Below, one piece after another: positions 1-7,882 of a stretch of DNA of 64,000 bases; positions within the stretch are counted from its first letter, which is position 1, and each line of letters opens with the position of its first letter. The stretch lies in assembly GCF_008801935.1 (NCBI RefSeq), contig NZ_VZOT01000009.1, positions 1 to 64,000 on the forward strand, written 5' to 3'. This DNA is from Comamonas kerstersii. GTDB lineage: Bacteria > Pseudomonadota > Gammaproteobacteria > Burkholderiales > Burkholderiaceae_C. Both the position numbers and the translations under genes were made by a program. Below the pieces are notes generated by a model, which had not been told where the DNA came from, did no database searches, and saw only the letters and a program-made list of their open reading frames with translations.

Positions 1-269
1 ACAGGCCAACGAATTCCCGAAACAAGGGCATGTCATGCAGCGCTTCTTCCATAGCTGGATCACTGAGGTTGAACCACTGCTGCATAAAGTGAATGCGCAG
101 CAGCATCTCCACAGGAAATGGAGGCCGCCCTTTGCGACCTTCAGGTGCATATGGCGCAATCAAGTCCACCAACTCTTGCCATGGAACGACTTGCTGCATC
201 TGCTCCAGGAATTCGCGTTTACGTGTTTTTTTTGGTGGAAAGGTTCAGGCCAAGATCAAATTGCTGCAT
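1..269 (-). pseudogene. IS5-family transposase N-terminus, frameshifted, truncated by the window edge
   Basis: From the ATG at 267-269 the minus strand reads MQQFDLGLNLSTKK, then hits TAA after 16 codons. Removing one base from the run of eight A (T at 226-233) restores a continuous IS5 transposase N-terminus that runs to the window edge, with REFLEQMQQVVPW and an RRIHFMQQW-like segment typical of the family. The simplest reading is an inactivating +1 insertion in a homopolymer. Transcriptional slippage on A8 could in principle restore some product, and a sequencing error is also possible. The DDE catalytic part lies outside the window. Confidence 0.75.
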
Positions 270-339
270 AGGCCGGGATGCTGCCGCACCCGGCACGCAT
301 GTGCAAGCACATGCGTTGGGGACTTATGCAGAGGTTCCC
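1..339 (-). mobile_element. End of an IS5-family insertion sequence (partial)
   Basis: The inner part encodes the N-terminus of an IS5-family transposase on the minus strand. The outer part, about 270-339, is a non-coding end that, read on the minus strand, begins GGGAACCTCTGCATAAGTCC, a typical IS5-group terminal repeat. A CTAA overlaps the boundary at 339-342 and fits the YTAR target preferred by this group, but the other end lies outside the window, so the duplication cannot be confirmed. The exact terminal base is uncertain by one or two positions. Confidence 0.75.
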
Positions 340-453
340 TAATGGTGCTCTGAAAGACATACTAGTCAATGTGCTTATTTTAACTAGGGGTGCTCGTTTG
401 AAGCAGTTTGTTCTAAAGGCTAAACAATCTCTTGTTCATCTTCAGCTTCAGCT

Positions 454-1980
454 TCAACGATTAATCAAACTGTCGTACTGTTCGTCTCTTTGCTTGATTG
501 CCGTTTTAGCTACACTCACGGCAGATCTCAGAAATTTCTCTGCCTTATCATGAGCCAAACCAGCAGCCTTGATCTTGCCGGCAACCTTTAACGGGTCACT
601 GCTTCGAATGGCGTCTACGCTCTGAACCATCCTGAGCTTGGCTTCAAGGAAGTCCCAAAATGACTGACTCGAGTAATGCGCTTCTGCTTTAGTTATGGAA
701 TCTTGAACACCATAGAAGTCGGGGATGGCGATCGACTTGCGAAGATCCAGCCATTTCACGAGTTGCTCTGGCGTCCCATTGCTGGCTTCCTCTAAGACAT
801 TCAGTGCATTCGCAATAGGCAAGTCTTCCGAAATAGCAAGCTCACATACTGGCAACAGATCCAGCATAAGATGAATTGCTGTGTCCTCTAGTTCGCCGTC
901 AACCAAGCCTCCGTGAGCGACCAAATTCCTTAGTACGGGAAACTTAAACGAATAATACTCAAAGAATAAAAAGCTTTGCATCTTACCGTCAATGTGCTGA
1001 AGCTTGTCATTCAATGACGAGATGTCTAGCTGACTCTCAGAGACACCTATTTCTCTGCAAATATCGGCAAAAATCCCCTCGATCTGCAAAGGGGCCATGC
1101 TGACAAAAGAAATATAGTCTTTGGTTTCAAAGTGTCGAAGCATTGTTTCAATGACATTTTTGCGGTTGAAAAGTATGTGTGATTTCTTAATCAGCTTAAG
1201 GAGCTTCTCCTTGACAGTAGGAAGCTGACCATGAACTCCATTAATATAGTCAATAGCATACTGCTTGAAATTCTCAGGTGAGCTCCTGCACTCAATCACT
1301 ATTTCATAGTAGTCAGAGATTGGTAGATCCAAGAATTTATTGGAGTAAGTGTCCAATGATCGAACATCGTATGGATCGGAGTGCGCAAAAATTGATCTCC
1401 GACCAAAAGGATAAGGATTATTTTCGAATAATGAGGAAGCGAGCGCAATGAATGAATTTTGGACGTGAGCTGTGGATATGGCGTACTTTTTGATCTTATG
1501 CGTCATGAAATCAATGATCTCATCCTTCGCAACACAATTTTTATTCCGAAAGTACTCCAATTGATTCCTATAGTAGCGTTCATCAGCAGTCAGCCGTCCA
1601 TTGGTTCTCTTTTTTTCTTCTAGGATGACTATTTCTTTATTGATATATGAAAGGTTCTCTGCCAGTGCAACAAGATCCTTGTTCACACGCACACAGATTT
1701 CGAAGAATTTTTCCTTAGGCTCTTCTTTGAGGCGAAGGTATTGTTTCTCTACGAAGGTCCAGAATTCTTCTGAATTTTCAGGGGCTTTATCCCCCGGAGA
1801 ACACGCCTTGTATGCCTCTTCTAGCTCTGTATAGGTGGAGTTGCGATTGAGTTCCAAAAGCTCACAAAGAAAAATATGTGCAAGCTTCCTCTTTCCCAAA
1901 ATGAAAACATCATTTTCTTCTAGAACCTTTGCACTAAGACTGCAAATTTCTCCAAAGGTGGTGAACTCGTTGTAAGCCAT
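454..1980 (-). CDS. Unknown cytoplasmic protein with HEPN-like motif (possible defence gene)
   Basis: A 508-residue protein with no signal peptide or membrane segment. The first 150 residues are rich in charged helices (KEEPKEKFFEICVRVNK, then an EEKKR stretch) and may form a coiled coil. At residues 351-357 the sequence RNLVAHG matches the R-x4-6-H signature of HEPN domains, which in many toxins and abortive-infection proteins is a ribonuclease site; the preceding IEGIFADICREIG helix resembles the start of such domains. It sits alone between the IS end and small ICE genes, with base composition lower in GC than the chromosome to the right. A GAGAG about 8 bases before the ATG supports the start. 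The family is not recognised with certainty; a defence role is inference from motif and location. Confidence 0.6.
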   Translation of the reverse strand: MAYNEFTTFGEICSLSAKVLEENDVFILGKRKLAHIFLCELLELNRNSTYTELEEAYKACSPGDKAPENSEEFWTFVEKQYLRLKEEPKEKFFEICVRVNKDLVALAENLSYINKEIVILEEKKRTNGRLTADERYYRNQLEYFRNKNCVAKDEIIDFMTHKIKKYAISTAHVQNSFIALASSLFENNPYPFGRRSIFAHSDPYDVRSLDTYSNKFLDLPISDYYEIVIECRSSPENFKQYAIDYINGVHGQLPTVKEKLLKLIKKSHILFNRKNVIETMLRHFETKDYISFVSMAPLQIEGIFADICREIGVSESQLDISSLNDKLQHIDGKMQSFLFFEYYSFKFPVLRNLVAHGGLVDGELEDTAIHLMLDLLPVCELAISEDLPIANALNVLEEASNGTPEQLVKWLDLRKSIAIPDFYGVQDSITKAEAHYSSQSFWDFLEAKLRMVQSVDAIRSSDPLKVAGKIKAAGLAHDKAEKFLRSAVSVAKTAIKQRDEQYDSLINR

Positions 1981-2125
1981 TTCTTAATCTCTCATATTTT
2001 ATTTTCGGAATTAACAAAGAATACGCCCATGAAGCGTGTAGTTTGACTACTGCTAATTTCGTAAAAACATTGGTCTCCTCAGATTTTCAAGTGTATTCGC
2101 AAAAAGCACCCTGCGAGAGCTCTGA

Positions 2126-2278
2126 TCAATCGCCGATCCTCTCTGTGATGCGGTCACTTAGTCCACGAAAAACTAAATGACAGGCAAGAACGACATCTGT
2201 CATAACCTCACATGAAGGCTTGCGACATCGATCACCAGATGCAAATTTCTCTTGCAAATCCATCATCTTCAGCTTCAT
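2126..2278 (-). CDS. Small unknown ICE protein (50 aa)
   Basis: A short open frame beginning MKLKMMDLQEKF and ending ERIGD. Its ATG lies 3 bases after the stop codon of the 100-residue protein upstream, which suggests translational coupling. It contains three cysteines (DRCRKPSC and LACHL) but no recognised metal site or membrane segment. It is short enough to have arisen by chance; the tight spacing is the main support. Confidence 0.45.
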   Translation of the reverse strand: MKLKMMDLQEKFASGDRCRKPSCEVMTDVVLACHLVFRGLSDRITERIGD

Positions 2279-2281
2279 CGC

Positions 2282-2584
2282 CTAAGCACTGCTTTCCTTG
2301 GTTACGACTGTGCTTGCTCTGTATTCCTCAAGCTCTGCACGCATCAATTTCACGCTACGGCGAGTACCAGGAACCATGATCGAGAGCTTGCCTTGATTCG
2401 GGCCAGCTTTCGGCGCACGGAACTCTGCACCTGTCACTTCCATGTGCGTCCATTCTTTCGGCGGTTCAGGCTTGATGCCCGCGACATAGAGACGAAAGTT
2501 CTCTGGCACATTTCCAAGTTTTTCCAGCGCTAACTGACCGAAGTCCATCTTCTCGTAAATGCACTCACTCATGTCTGCTGCCAT
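2282..2584 (-). CDS. Conserved-looking small ICE protein (100 aa)
   Basis: The frame starts MAADMSECIYEKMDFGQ with AGGA about 7 bases upstream. The middle, residues about 40-80, reads like a compact beta-rich fold (KEWTHMEVTGAEFRAPKAG then KLSIMVPGTRRSVKL). There is no signal peptide or membrane segment. It lies downstream of the SNF2-type helicase gene in the same orientation, about 130 bases apart, and may share its transcript. The function is unknown; a role in ICE maintenance is only suggested by position. Confidence 0.6.
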   Translation of the reverse strand: MAADMSECIYEKMDFGQLALEKLGNVPENFRLYVAGIKPEPPKEWTHMEVTGAEFRAPKAGPNQGKLSIMVPGTRRSVKLMRAELEEYRASTVVTKESSA

Positions 2585-2716
2585 ATACCATCCTGTGGTT
2601 GTTAAAGCTGCACTGCTAAGCCCTCACAGGGCCTAGCGCTGGAACCTTGCCCAGCACGTGGGGGGGGCTGGCTGCTATGACCCACACGCATTAATTGAAG
2701 ACAGAACTCGAATATT

Positions 2717-4759
2717 TCAGGCAAACATCAAAGCTTCCTCTGCTGTCACTTCCTTTGGCACGCTGACCAAGCTTCGCTGCTGAGCAGGCAATGCCATCTT
2801 GGCGGCCTCAACCACCTCCTCCTCAGTTGTTCGCTTGTTCTCCTGCAACTTGAGAACGCCTTCGTCGATCGTGCCTGGTATGACAGGGACAAGCACTAGG
2901 ACATCGCGCTTTTGGCCCAGGCGGTAAGCACGATCCTCCGCCTGGCGCATCAGTGCCGGCGTCCATGGCATCGAGGCGAAGGCAACGATGTTCGCCGCGG
3001 TCAGCGTGATACCGACTCCTGCAGCCATCGTGGTGCCGATGAACACCTTGATGCCTGGGTCTGTCTGGAACGCATCAACGGCCGCCTGGCGCTTCCTTGC
3101 GGTATCTGAGCCCACCAGGCTTACACAGCGGATCTGCAACGCGGACAGCATGTCTTTGAGCACTTCCACGGTGCTCATGTACTCGCAGAAGATGATCAGC
3201 TTGTCGTCCTCTCCCATGGCCTGGATGGTCTCGACAAGGAACGGGATCTTCAGGACCTCCAAGGACTTGCGCAGGCGCACGATCTTAGGCATGGCCTGCA
3301 GGCTCATGTCCGCGTAGATCTCCTTGTAGGCATCCATCCCCTCAGGCGGGGAGATGAAGCGCAACTGGCGCTCTTTCTTGCCCAAATCACTCAGCACCGA
3401 CTTGCTGCGCCGGATCATCCAGCCTTGGATAGCAGCGGCCAAGGCGGCTCTCTTCTCAGGGCTACCCGCATAGGACTTGCGGAAGTCGGCCAAGCTCATG
3501 CGTCCCAGGCGGTGGCCGGTAATCCGCAGTAAAGTGTGCATCTCCACCTCGCGGTTCAACAGCGGCGTGCCGGTGACCACGTAGCAGCGCTTGATCCGCG
3601 CAGACAACATGAAGACGTTGCGCGTGCGGCCGCTGTGGTACTCCTTGAGGTAGTGGGCCTCATCGACGGCCATCACCGCAAACTGCAGGTCGACCTCACG
3701 CACCAGGCCACCCATGCGCTCATAGTTGCCGATGACCCAGTCGCAGCCGTGCAGCGTGGCCATGCGGTCATCGCCCAGCATGCCTACGACCGCATCGGGG
3801 TAGACCATCTTGATCTCGCGCTCCCAGTTAAGCCGCAACGAGGCTGGACAAACGATCAGTACACGCTGCTTGCCTGCAGCAAGGCGGCAGGCCACCACGG
3901 TCTGGCGACTCTTGCCCAGGCCCATGTCGTCACCCATGCAGGCACCCGACTGACCCAGCATGAATGCAACCCCTTGCGCCTGGTAGTCGCGCAGCACACC
4001 ACAGGCCTGCAGAGCTGCGAGAGCAACCTGGTCGTACTGCAGATCCTCCTCATGGTCCCGCTCTGTCGAGAAGAACCCAGTGCCCTCATCCTCCCCTGCT
4101 CCACCACCATCGCCAGATGGTGGGGGAGCTGATGGGACAGCGATAGGTGAGCCCGTTGAGCTGGAGTCTGAGAGCTGCTCCAGGACAACAGGCTGCTCAT
4201 GCGTAAAGATGAACTCAGGCTTGATGCCGGCGATGGATAGCAGACGCTGCTGGATCTGCTGTGGGTCGGCACGAACCTGCCAGGCTGAAGCATGCTTGTG
4301 AAAGTAGCCCCCCAGGCTGCGCATGGCTTGCACGCACAGAGGGTCATACTGAAAGCTGACGGCCCAGCGACCCCGGGCCAGATCGCCCTTGGCCAGCGGG
4401 AAGATCTGCACGTCCAGCAGCTGCGTGAAGTAGTCCGGCTGCACTGCGGCCAGTGCAGAGCGCAGGGTCACATCGACCTCTGCGAGATCCACGAACTGCC
4501 CTGCGTAGGCATGCTCCAGCACCTCTTGAACACGTTCAGGGGTAGCTGCGTTGAGCATCCACATACGCCTGGCTGAGCACCACCAGCCACCGTAGTCAGC
4601 CAAAGGGCGCTGCATACCGGGAACACTCACCAGCTGCAGGCCGACGCGGTGGCCATCGCTACAGGCTTTGAGCAGCAGTTCGGGGGGTGAAATACTAACT
4701 GGCCCAAGGCGTACAGGCTTGGCCGAGGGAATTGGATTCAATGATCGCCCCTGTGACAT
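2717..4759 (-). CDS. SNF2-family helicase-like ATPase of the ICE
   Basis: A 680-residue protein with a superfamily-2 SNF2 core after a variable N-terminus of about 200 residues and a Ser/Pro/Gly-rich linker (about 199-230). Motif I is GDDMGLGKSRQ near residue 276-286, motif II is DEAH near 366-369, and motif VI is RQAEDRAYRLGQ near 615. These place it with SMARCAL1/ZRANB3-like SNF2 ATPases that translocate on or remodel DNA. The N-terminal region (WWCSARRMWML and a second SAWQVRADPQQ segment) resembles paired HARP-like substrate-binding elements, which is tentative. The ATG is embedded in a 51-bp sequence repeated at 6297-6347, and no strong Shine-Dalgarno is seen. The role in the ICE (replication, repair or defence) is inferred. 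Confidence 0.85.
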   Translation of the reverse strand: MSQGRSLNPIPSAKPVRLGPVSISPPELLLKACSDGHRVGLQLVSVPGMQRPLADYGGWWCSARRMWMLNAATPERVQEVLEHAYAGQFVDLAEVDVTLRSALAAVQPDYFTQLLDVQIFPLAKGDLARGRWAVSFQYDPLCVQAMRSLGGYFHKHASAWQVRADPQQIQQRLLSIAGIKPEFIFTHEQPVVLEQLSDSSSTGSPIAVPSAPPPSGDGGGAGEDEGTGFFSTERDHEEDLQYDQVALAALQACGVLRDYQAQGVAFMLGQSGACMGDDMGLGKSRQTVVACRLAAGKQRVLIVCPASLRLNWEREIKMVYPDAVVGMLGDDRMATLHGCDWVIGNYERMGGLVREVDLQFAVMAVDEAHYLKEYHSGRTRNVFMLSARIKRCYVVTGTPLLNREVEMHTLLRITGHRLGRMSLADFRKSYAGSPEKRAALAAAIQGWMIRRSKSVLSDLGKKERQLRFISPPEGMDAYKEIYADMSLQAMPKIVRLRKSLEVLKIPFLVETIQAMGEDDKLIIFCEYMSTVEVLKDMLSALQIRCVSLVGSDTARKRQAAVDAFQTDPGIKVFIGTTMAAGVGITLTAANIVAFASMPWTPALMRQAEDRAYRLGQKRDVLVLVPVIPGTIDEGVLKLQENKRTTEEEVVEAAKMALPAQQRSLVSVPKEVTAEEALMFA

Positions 4760-4793
4760 GAATTAAATGTGGCGACGTTTTTGCGTCACAAGG
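4743..4793. repeat. 51-bp direct repeat, copy A (SNF2 gene 5' end)
   Basis: This stretch matches 6297-6347 at 48 of 51 positions. It contains the first codons of the SNF2-type gene on the minus strand (MSQGRS) and its upstream region. It also carries an imperfect inverted repeat, CCCTGTGAC and GTCACAAGG separated by 27 bases. The two copies bound a 1.5-kb low-GC gene cassette. Confidence 0.85.
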
Positions 4794-4819
4794 CGCTATT
4801 TTTAAAAAACAATTATCTT

Positions 4820-5458
4820 TTAATCTTTCTCCTGAGAAGGAGTTAAAACATACTCACCAACTACTCTATGCATTACTTCTTTAATTTCATGAATATCTGG
4901 ACTTTGGGATGATATGTAGAATCCCCATATGCCAAATACAAAAGAAATTATGCTAACAAAATTAACAACCCATGTTATTTTTTTGCTTCTAGCATAATCC
5001 TGCTTTAACTCTACATAAGCCGATAAATTGCTGACAATTGGCTCAATAATTTGAGTTTCATAGTCAGGCTCATTTTTTTTGACAATCTCCCTAAGCTTAA
5101 GAATAGAAGAACGCGCGTCCTGAGGAAGATCCGCATAAGGTGTTATTTCCTCCATCTGCTTGCACAAGTCTAAGTACAAATTATTTTCTTCACTACTTCG
5201 TGATTCTGCCATCAACTTTCTAATCGATGTCGTGGCCATTACTTCTTTCATGCCTCTTGCTTTCGCAATTTGGCGGATGATTTCAACATCAATATCAATT
5301 TTATTTTCAAGTTTCTCTTGAATATCTTTAGTAAACAATCGCTTTTTCTTTTGATCTGAAATAAAAGCATAGATACTAATTGGAAGAATTCCGATCATAG
5401 ATATAACGTACAAAACAACAAACAACCAAATGAGTACTTCTTGTATCAATCGCATCAT
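4820..5458 (-). CDS. Unknown protein with two membrane segments (212 aa)
   Basis: A hydrophobic segment near the N-terminus (IWLFVVLYVISMIGILPISI) is followed by a soluble, charged, helical middle of about 120 residues and a second membrane segment near the C-terminus (WVVNFVSIISFVFGIWGFYI). This topology would place the middle and the two ends on opposite faces of the inner membrane. GGTGA just before the ATG at 5458 supports this start over TTG or GTG codons a few bases upstream. The gene is AT-rich compared with its neighbours and lies inside the cassette bounded by 51-bp repeats. No family is recognised; a membrane-acting effector or exclusion factor is possible but unproven. Confidence 0.65.
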   Translation of the reverse strand: MMRLIQEVLIWLFVVLYVISMIGILPISIYAFISDQKKKRLFTKDIQEKLENKIDIDVEIIRQIAKARGMKEVMATTSIRKLMAESRSSEENNLYLDLCKQMEEITPYADLPQDARSSILKLREIVKKNEPDYETQIIEPIVSNLSAYVELKQDYARSKKITWVVNFVSIISFVFGIWGFYISSQSPDIHEIKEVMHRVVGEYVLTPSQEKD

Positions 5459-5616
5459 CTTCACCAAACAACGAAAACCGCGATTGTGACAAAAATTTAC
5501 TGGACTAAAAATTTCTACTGCAAGCTGACTACCTCAATCTGTGTGGCACCTGGAGCAGCACAGGCACTCTTGCACTGAACCCGATAGCTACTTTTTTGTC
5601 AGTAGAGGCACAACAG

Positions 5617-5844
5617 CTACCTACACTCACCGCCACCCGACGGTGGCTCGACATCGCTCAACTTCACGCATTTGCTAAGCGCTAGTGCCTGCGTGGCATG
5701 CTTGTAGCTCCGTGGGAATACGCCAAGCTCTCTGTGTGAATCGATGACGAATCCGCCGACAGCATGGTCGAAAACTGGTCGATCACCAGGAGGTAGAAGT
5801 TTGTAATATTCTTCCGTGGACAACGATTTGATTTTGTCGCGCAT
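5617..5844 (-). CDS. Small unknown protein in the repeat-bounded cassette (75 aa)
   Basis: The frame could extend upstream to 5934, but the ATG at 5844 has GGGA about 6 bases before it and gives a compact soluble protein starting MRDKIKSLSTEEYYKLL. It contains GDRPVFDHAVGGFVIDSHREL, which looks like a short folded unit, and no membrane segment. Function and family are unknown. It lies between two other unknown genes in the same orientation. Confidence 0.5.
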   Translation of the reverse strand: MRDKIKSLSTEEYYKLLPPGDRPVFDHAVGGFVIDSHRELGVFPRSYKHATQALALSKCVKLSDVEPPSGGGECR

Positions 5845-5984
5845 TTCTAGTCCCAATATAAATAAAAGAAGCGAATTAGGCGAAAACAACTCTTTTAACC
5901 GTGTGTAGGGCAAGGGTCTCCGCTTCCATCGCAACAGTAGTCACAGTGACTCATTTCTTCAATTAGAGCGCTTGCTTCGCACCC

Positions 5985-6203
5985 CTAGAGCCAGAGCTTG
6001 ATCAGAATAGGCTCTCCAGCAAACATGCCAGGAATATTATTCCCACTGTGAAAATCATTACGACCGAGATACTCAGCGCTGGCAGCGACTTCCAACATAT
6101 GCTCTGAATGAATTTCGGAATCTTCGCCATAAATAGTTGCCCAAACTCTACTTTTTGCCAACTCAATTCGAGCATCCATTCCTGGTAGATCAATAAATTT
6201 CAT
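5985..6203 (-). CDS. Small unknown protein in the repeat-bounded cassette (72 aa)
   Basis: A soluble small protein starting MKFIDLPGMDARIELAKSR. The frame ends in ILIKLWL followed by TAG. No clear ribosome binding site precedes the ATG, so the start is tentative. A different frame over the same bases is less convincing in composition. It is the right-most gene of the low-GC cassette between the two 51-bp repeats. No family is recognised. Confidence 0.45.
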   Translation of the reverse strand: MKFIDLPGMDARIELAKSRVWATIYGEDSEIHSEHMLEVAASAEYLGRNDFHSGNNIPGMFAGEPILIKLWL

Positions 6204-6296
6204 AGCAATTTTTTATACAGAAATATTAACCAACTCTAGAAAACATAAACACATAGAGTCAGTATATGTGATGCGAGAACTCGTTGTTAGAGCGTA

Positions 6297-6347
6297 GATC
6301 GCCCTTGTGACATTAATTAAATGTGGCGACGTTTTGGCGTCACAAGG
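6297..6347. repeat. 51-bp direct repeat, copy B (duplicated SNF2 gene start)
   Basis: On the minus strand this copy still reads MSQGRS from an ATG at 6311-6313 and then runs into a stop after two more codons, so it is a dead copy of the SNF2 gene start. It carries a perfect 9-bp inverted repeat, CCTTGTGAC at 6303-6311 and GTCACAAGG at 6339-6347. Three mismatches separate it from copy A. Confidence 0.85.
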
Positions 6348-6375
6348 TGGCGGTTTTAGAACGACCTGGCAGGTA

Positions 6376-6690
6376 TTAGATGCAGAACGCTTTTTTACGC
6401 TGCTGCCACAAATGAACGATCCCATCGACGCGACTGTCGTAATCGCCAATCAACAGCGAATCGCTATTGCTCTCATCATCCAGAATCACGTTCAAACGCG
6501 ATTGCCAGGTGCCGTCAAAATTCTGAATGCATGAGCCAATACAGGTTTGCCCAATCACATCGCGCAGATGCAGATAAGCCGGGGCATCAGCATCGTTGTA
6601 TGCGGTACTGAATGCCACAACCAAGAAATACTTGGCATCGTCTAGCACCAGCACGTCTTCATTGGCCGGCAGTTGGTTAGTGTCGTTCAT
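6376..6690 (-). CDS. Unknown ICE protein downstream of ssb (104 aa)
   Basis: An acidic soluble protein starting MNDTNQLPANEDVLVLDD. A strong Shine-Dalgarno, AAGGAGG, lies just before the ATG. The gene begins 20 bases after the stop of the SSB gene, so the two are very likely co-transcribed. Sequence such as YFLVVAFSTAYNDADAPAYL and the C-terminal RVDGIVHLWQQ suggests a mixed alpha/beta fold, but no family is recognised. The acidic character and the SSB partner fit a DNA-metabolism accessory protein; this is inference. Confidence 0.65.
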   Translation of the reverse strand: MNDTNQLPANEDVLVLDDAKYFLVVAFSTAYNDADAPAYLHLRDVIGQTCIGSCIQNFDGTWQSRLNVILDDESNSDSLLIGDYDSRVDGIVHLWQQRKKAFCI

Positions 6691-6710
6691 ACCCCCTCCT
6701 TACCCTTGAA

Positions 6711-7127
6711 TCAATATTGAGGCTCAGCCTGGTTGGTGTTTACTGCTTCGGATTGGCGTGCAGCCGGTGCGGCAAAAACGATTTTCTCGATGCGGGTGAG
6801 CTGCAGCGCAATGTCTTCAGCTTTGATCTTGATGACCTGAACTTCGTTGTCGTCAGAGTCTTTGGCCATGAAATCGACCTCCTCACCGATGACCAAGACG
6901 CGAGACCCCTTACGCAAGTGCTTTGCCACATCCCTGGCTTTGAAGCCGTAGATTTCTACTTCGCGCCAAAACCCACCTGTCTGCACGACCTGGTCATCTT
7001 CGTCACGGCCGTAACGAGCAAACATCACGCGCATGGTGGCCACCTCAAAATCACCATTACGGCCATTGATGATTTTCAATTCTGGCGAGTTCGCAAGATT
7101 ACCTTTACCGATAAAAATGTTTTGCAT
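6711..7127 (-). CDS. ssb: Single-stranded DNA-binding protein, ICE type
   Basis: A 138-residue OB-fold-type protein. The N-terminus MQNIFIGKGNLANSPEL is the usual SSB start with the ICE/plasmid variant, followed by a core with GGFWREVEIYGFKARDVAKHLRKG, the conserved strand and helix of SSBs. The C-terminus is short and lacks the canonical acidic DDDIPF tail, so recruitment of host partners may differ. The start at 7127 is chosen because GAGGAG lies about 6 bases upstream; the frame itself stays open to 7160. Related SSBs occur in the replication module of PFGI-1 and ICEclc type elements, where they are thought to protect single strands during conjugative processing. Confidence 0.8.
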   Translation of the reverse strand: MQNIFIGKGNLANSPELKIINGRNGDFEVATMRVMFARYGRDEDDQVVQTGGFWREVEIYGFKARDVAKHLRKGSRVLVIGEEVDFMAKDSDDNEVQVIKIKAEDIALQLTRIEKIVFAAPAARQSEAVNTNQAEPQY

Positions 7128-7293
7128 ACCAATACTCCTCGGTGCATAGATTGAATGCATGACCTACTGCACCAAGGCAGGCCACGCCTGAAGGGCGGAA
7201 GAAGCCCTCTGCTACGATGTGAAGCAGCCGCAAGGGGTCCAACCTGGCTGCACCATCACTCGATAACCTACTTACGAAGGCTTCTTCCCTAAA

Positions 7294-7485
7294 ATGGATA
7301 ACACTGAGTCTAATGAATATGTTTCTCGTGCTGAATTTGATAAATTGCGAAATCAGCTTGTTAATTCGCTAGAAATAATAAATGAAATTCTCAGCGGACA
7401 CGTCGATGTAGATAGTTTTGGCATTCATAAATTAGCAGAGCTAGAGAGCAGCGTAAGAGAAATTCAAGAAGATCTATTCAACTGA
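7294..7485 (+). CDS. Small unknown protein, only plus-strand gene in the ICE block (63 aa)
   Basis: A short acidic helical protein starting MDNTESNEYVSRAEF and ending EIQEDLFN, with heptad-like spacing (LRNQLVNSLEIINEIL) that may form a coiled coil. It is AT-rich and convergent with the next gene, overlapping its 3' end by 22 bases. No good Shine-Dalgarno is visible, so it is a tentative call. No family is recognised. Confidence 0.4.
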   Translation: MDNTESNEYVSRAEFDKLRNQLVNSLEIINEILSGHVDVDSFGIHKLAELESSVREIQEDLFN

Positions 7486-7841
7486 TTAATTGACTCTGAA
7501 GCAGCATTTATGGATGCTGCCCTCGCCTCCTGCCTCAAACTTTCATACCATTCAACTACCTGTGGAGCTTCACTGAAATTCTCAGGGAGCTTCATTCTTA
7601 TAGCGCCTTCGTAGTGCTGCTTGCTTTTGCGAACATCCTCTATAGAGTGAGAAATCCATCTTTGCGCTGCTACCTGGTGCGATTTTGGATGCTCACTGAC
7701 AAATTCTTTGAAATTGGTCAAATTCTTCAAGAGAAACGCCAGAACCACAGCATCACCGACTGATCTTGGCGGTGGAAGGAATTCGATCCATTCCTCACGT
7801 CGTTGATCTGGGCTGCATGCATCACGTTCTTTGATATCCAT
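7464..7841 (-). CDS. Unknown ICE protein (125 aa)
   Basis: The frame can be read from a TTG at 7856, but the ATG at 7841 (MDIKERDACS) is more likely. The protein is soluble and largely helical, with FLPPPRSVGDAVVLAFLLKNLTNFKEF in the first half and an Arg/Ala-rich tail ending INQLNRSS. It lies just downstream of the possible DUF3158 gene in the same orientation, about 40 bases away. It is not recognised; it is probably part of the ICE replication operon by position. Confidence 0.55.
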   Translation of the reverse strand: MDIKERDACSPDQRREEWIEFLPPPRSVGDAVVLAFLLKNLTNFKEFVSEHPKSHQVAAQRWISHSIEDVRKSKQHYEGAIRMKLPENFSEAPQVVEWYESLRQEARAASINAASESINQLNRSS

Positions 7842-7882
7842 TTCTTGTCCGGTCAAAATTGATAGATTTCAGGTTCAGCTTT

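Noticed and set aside
35-271. Small plus-strand frame at the left edge
   Set aside because: It is the antisense of the IS5 transposase.
6213-6449. 78-codon minus-strand frame across copy B of the direct repeat
   Set aside because: It overlaps the better supported gene at 6376-6690 and has no start signal.
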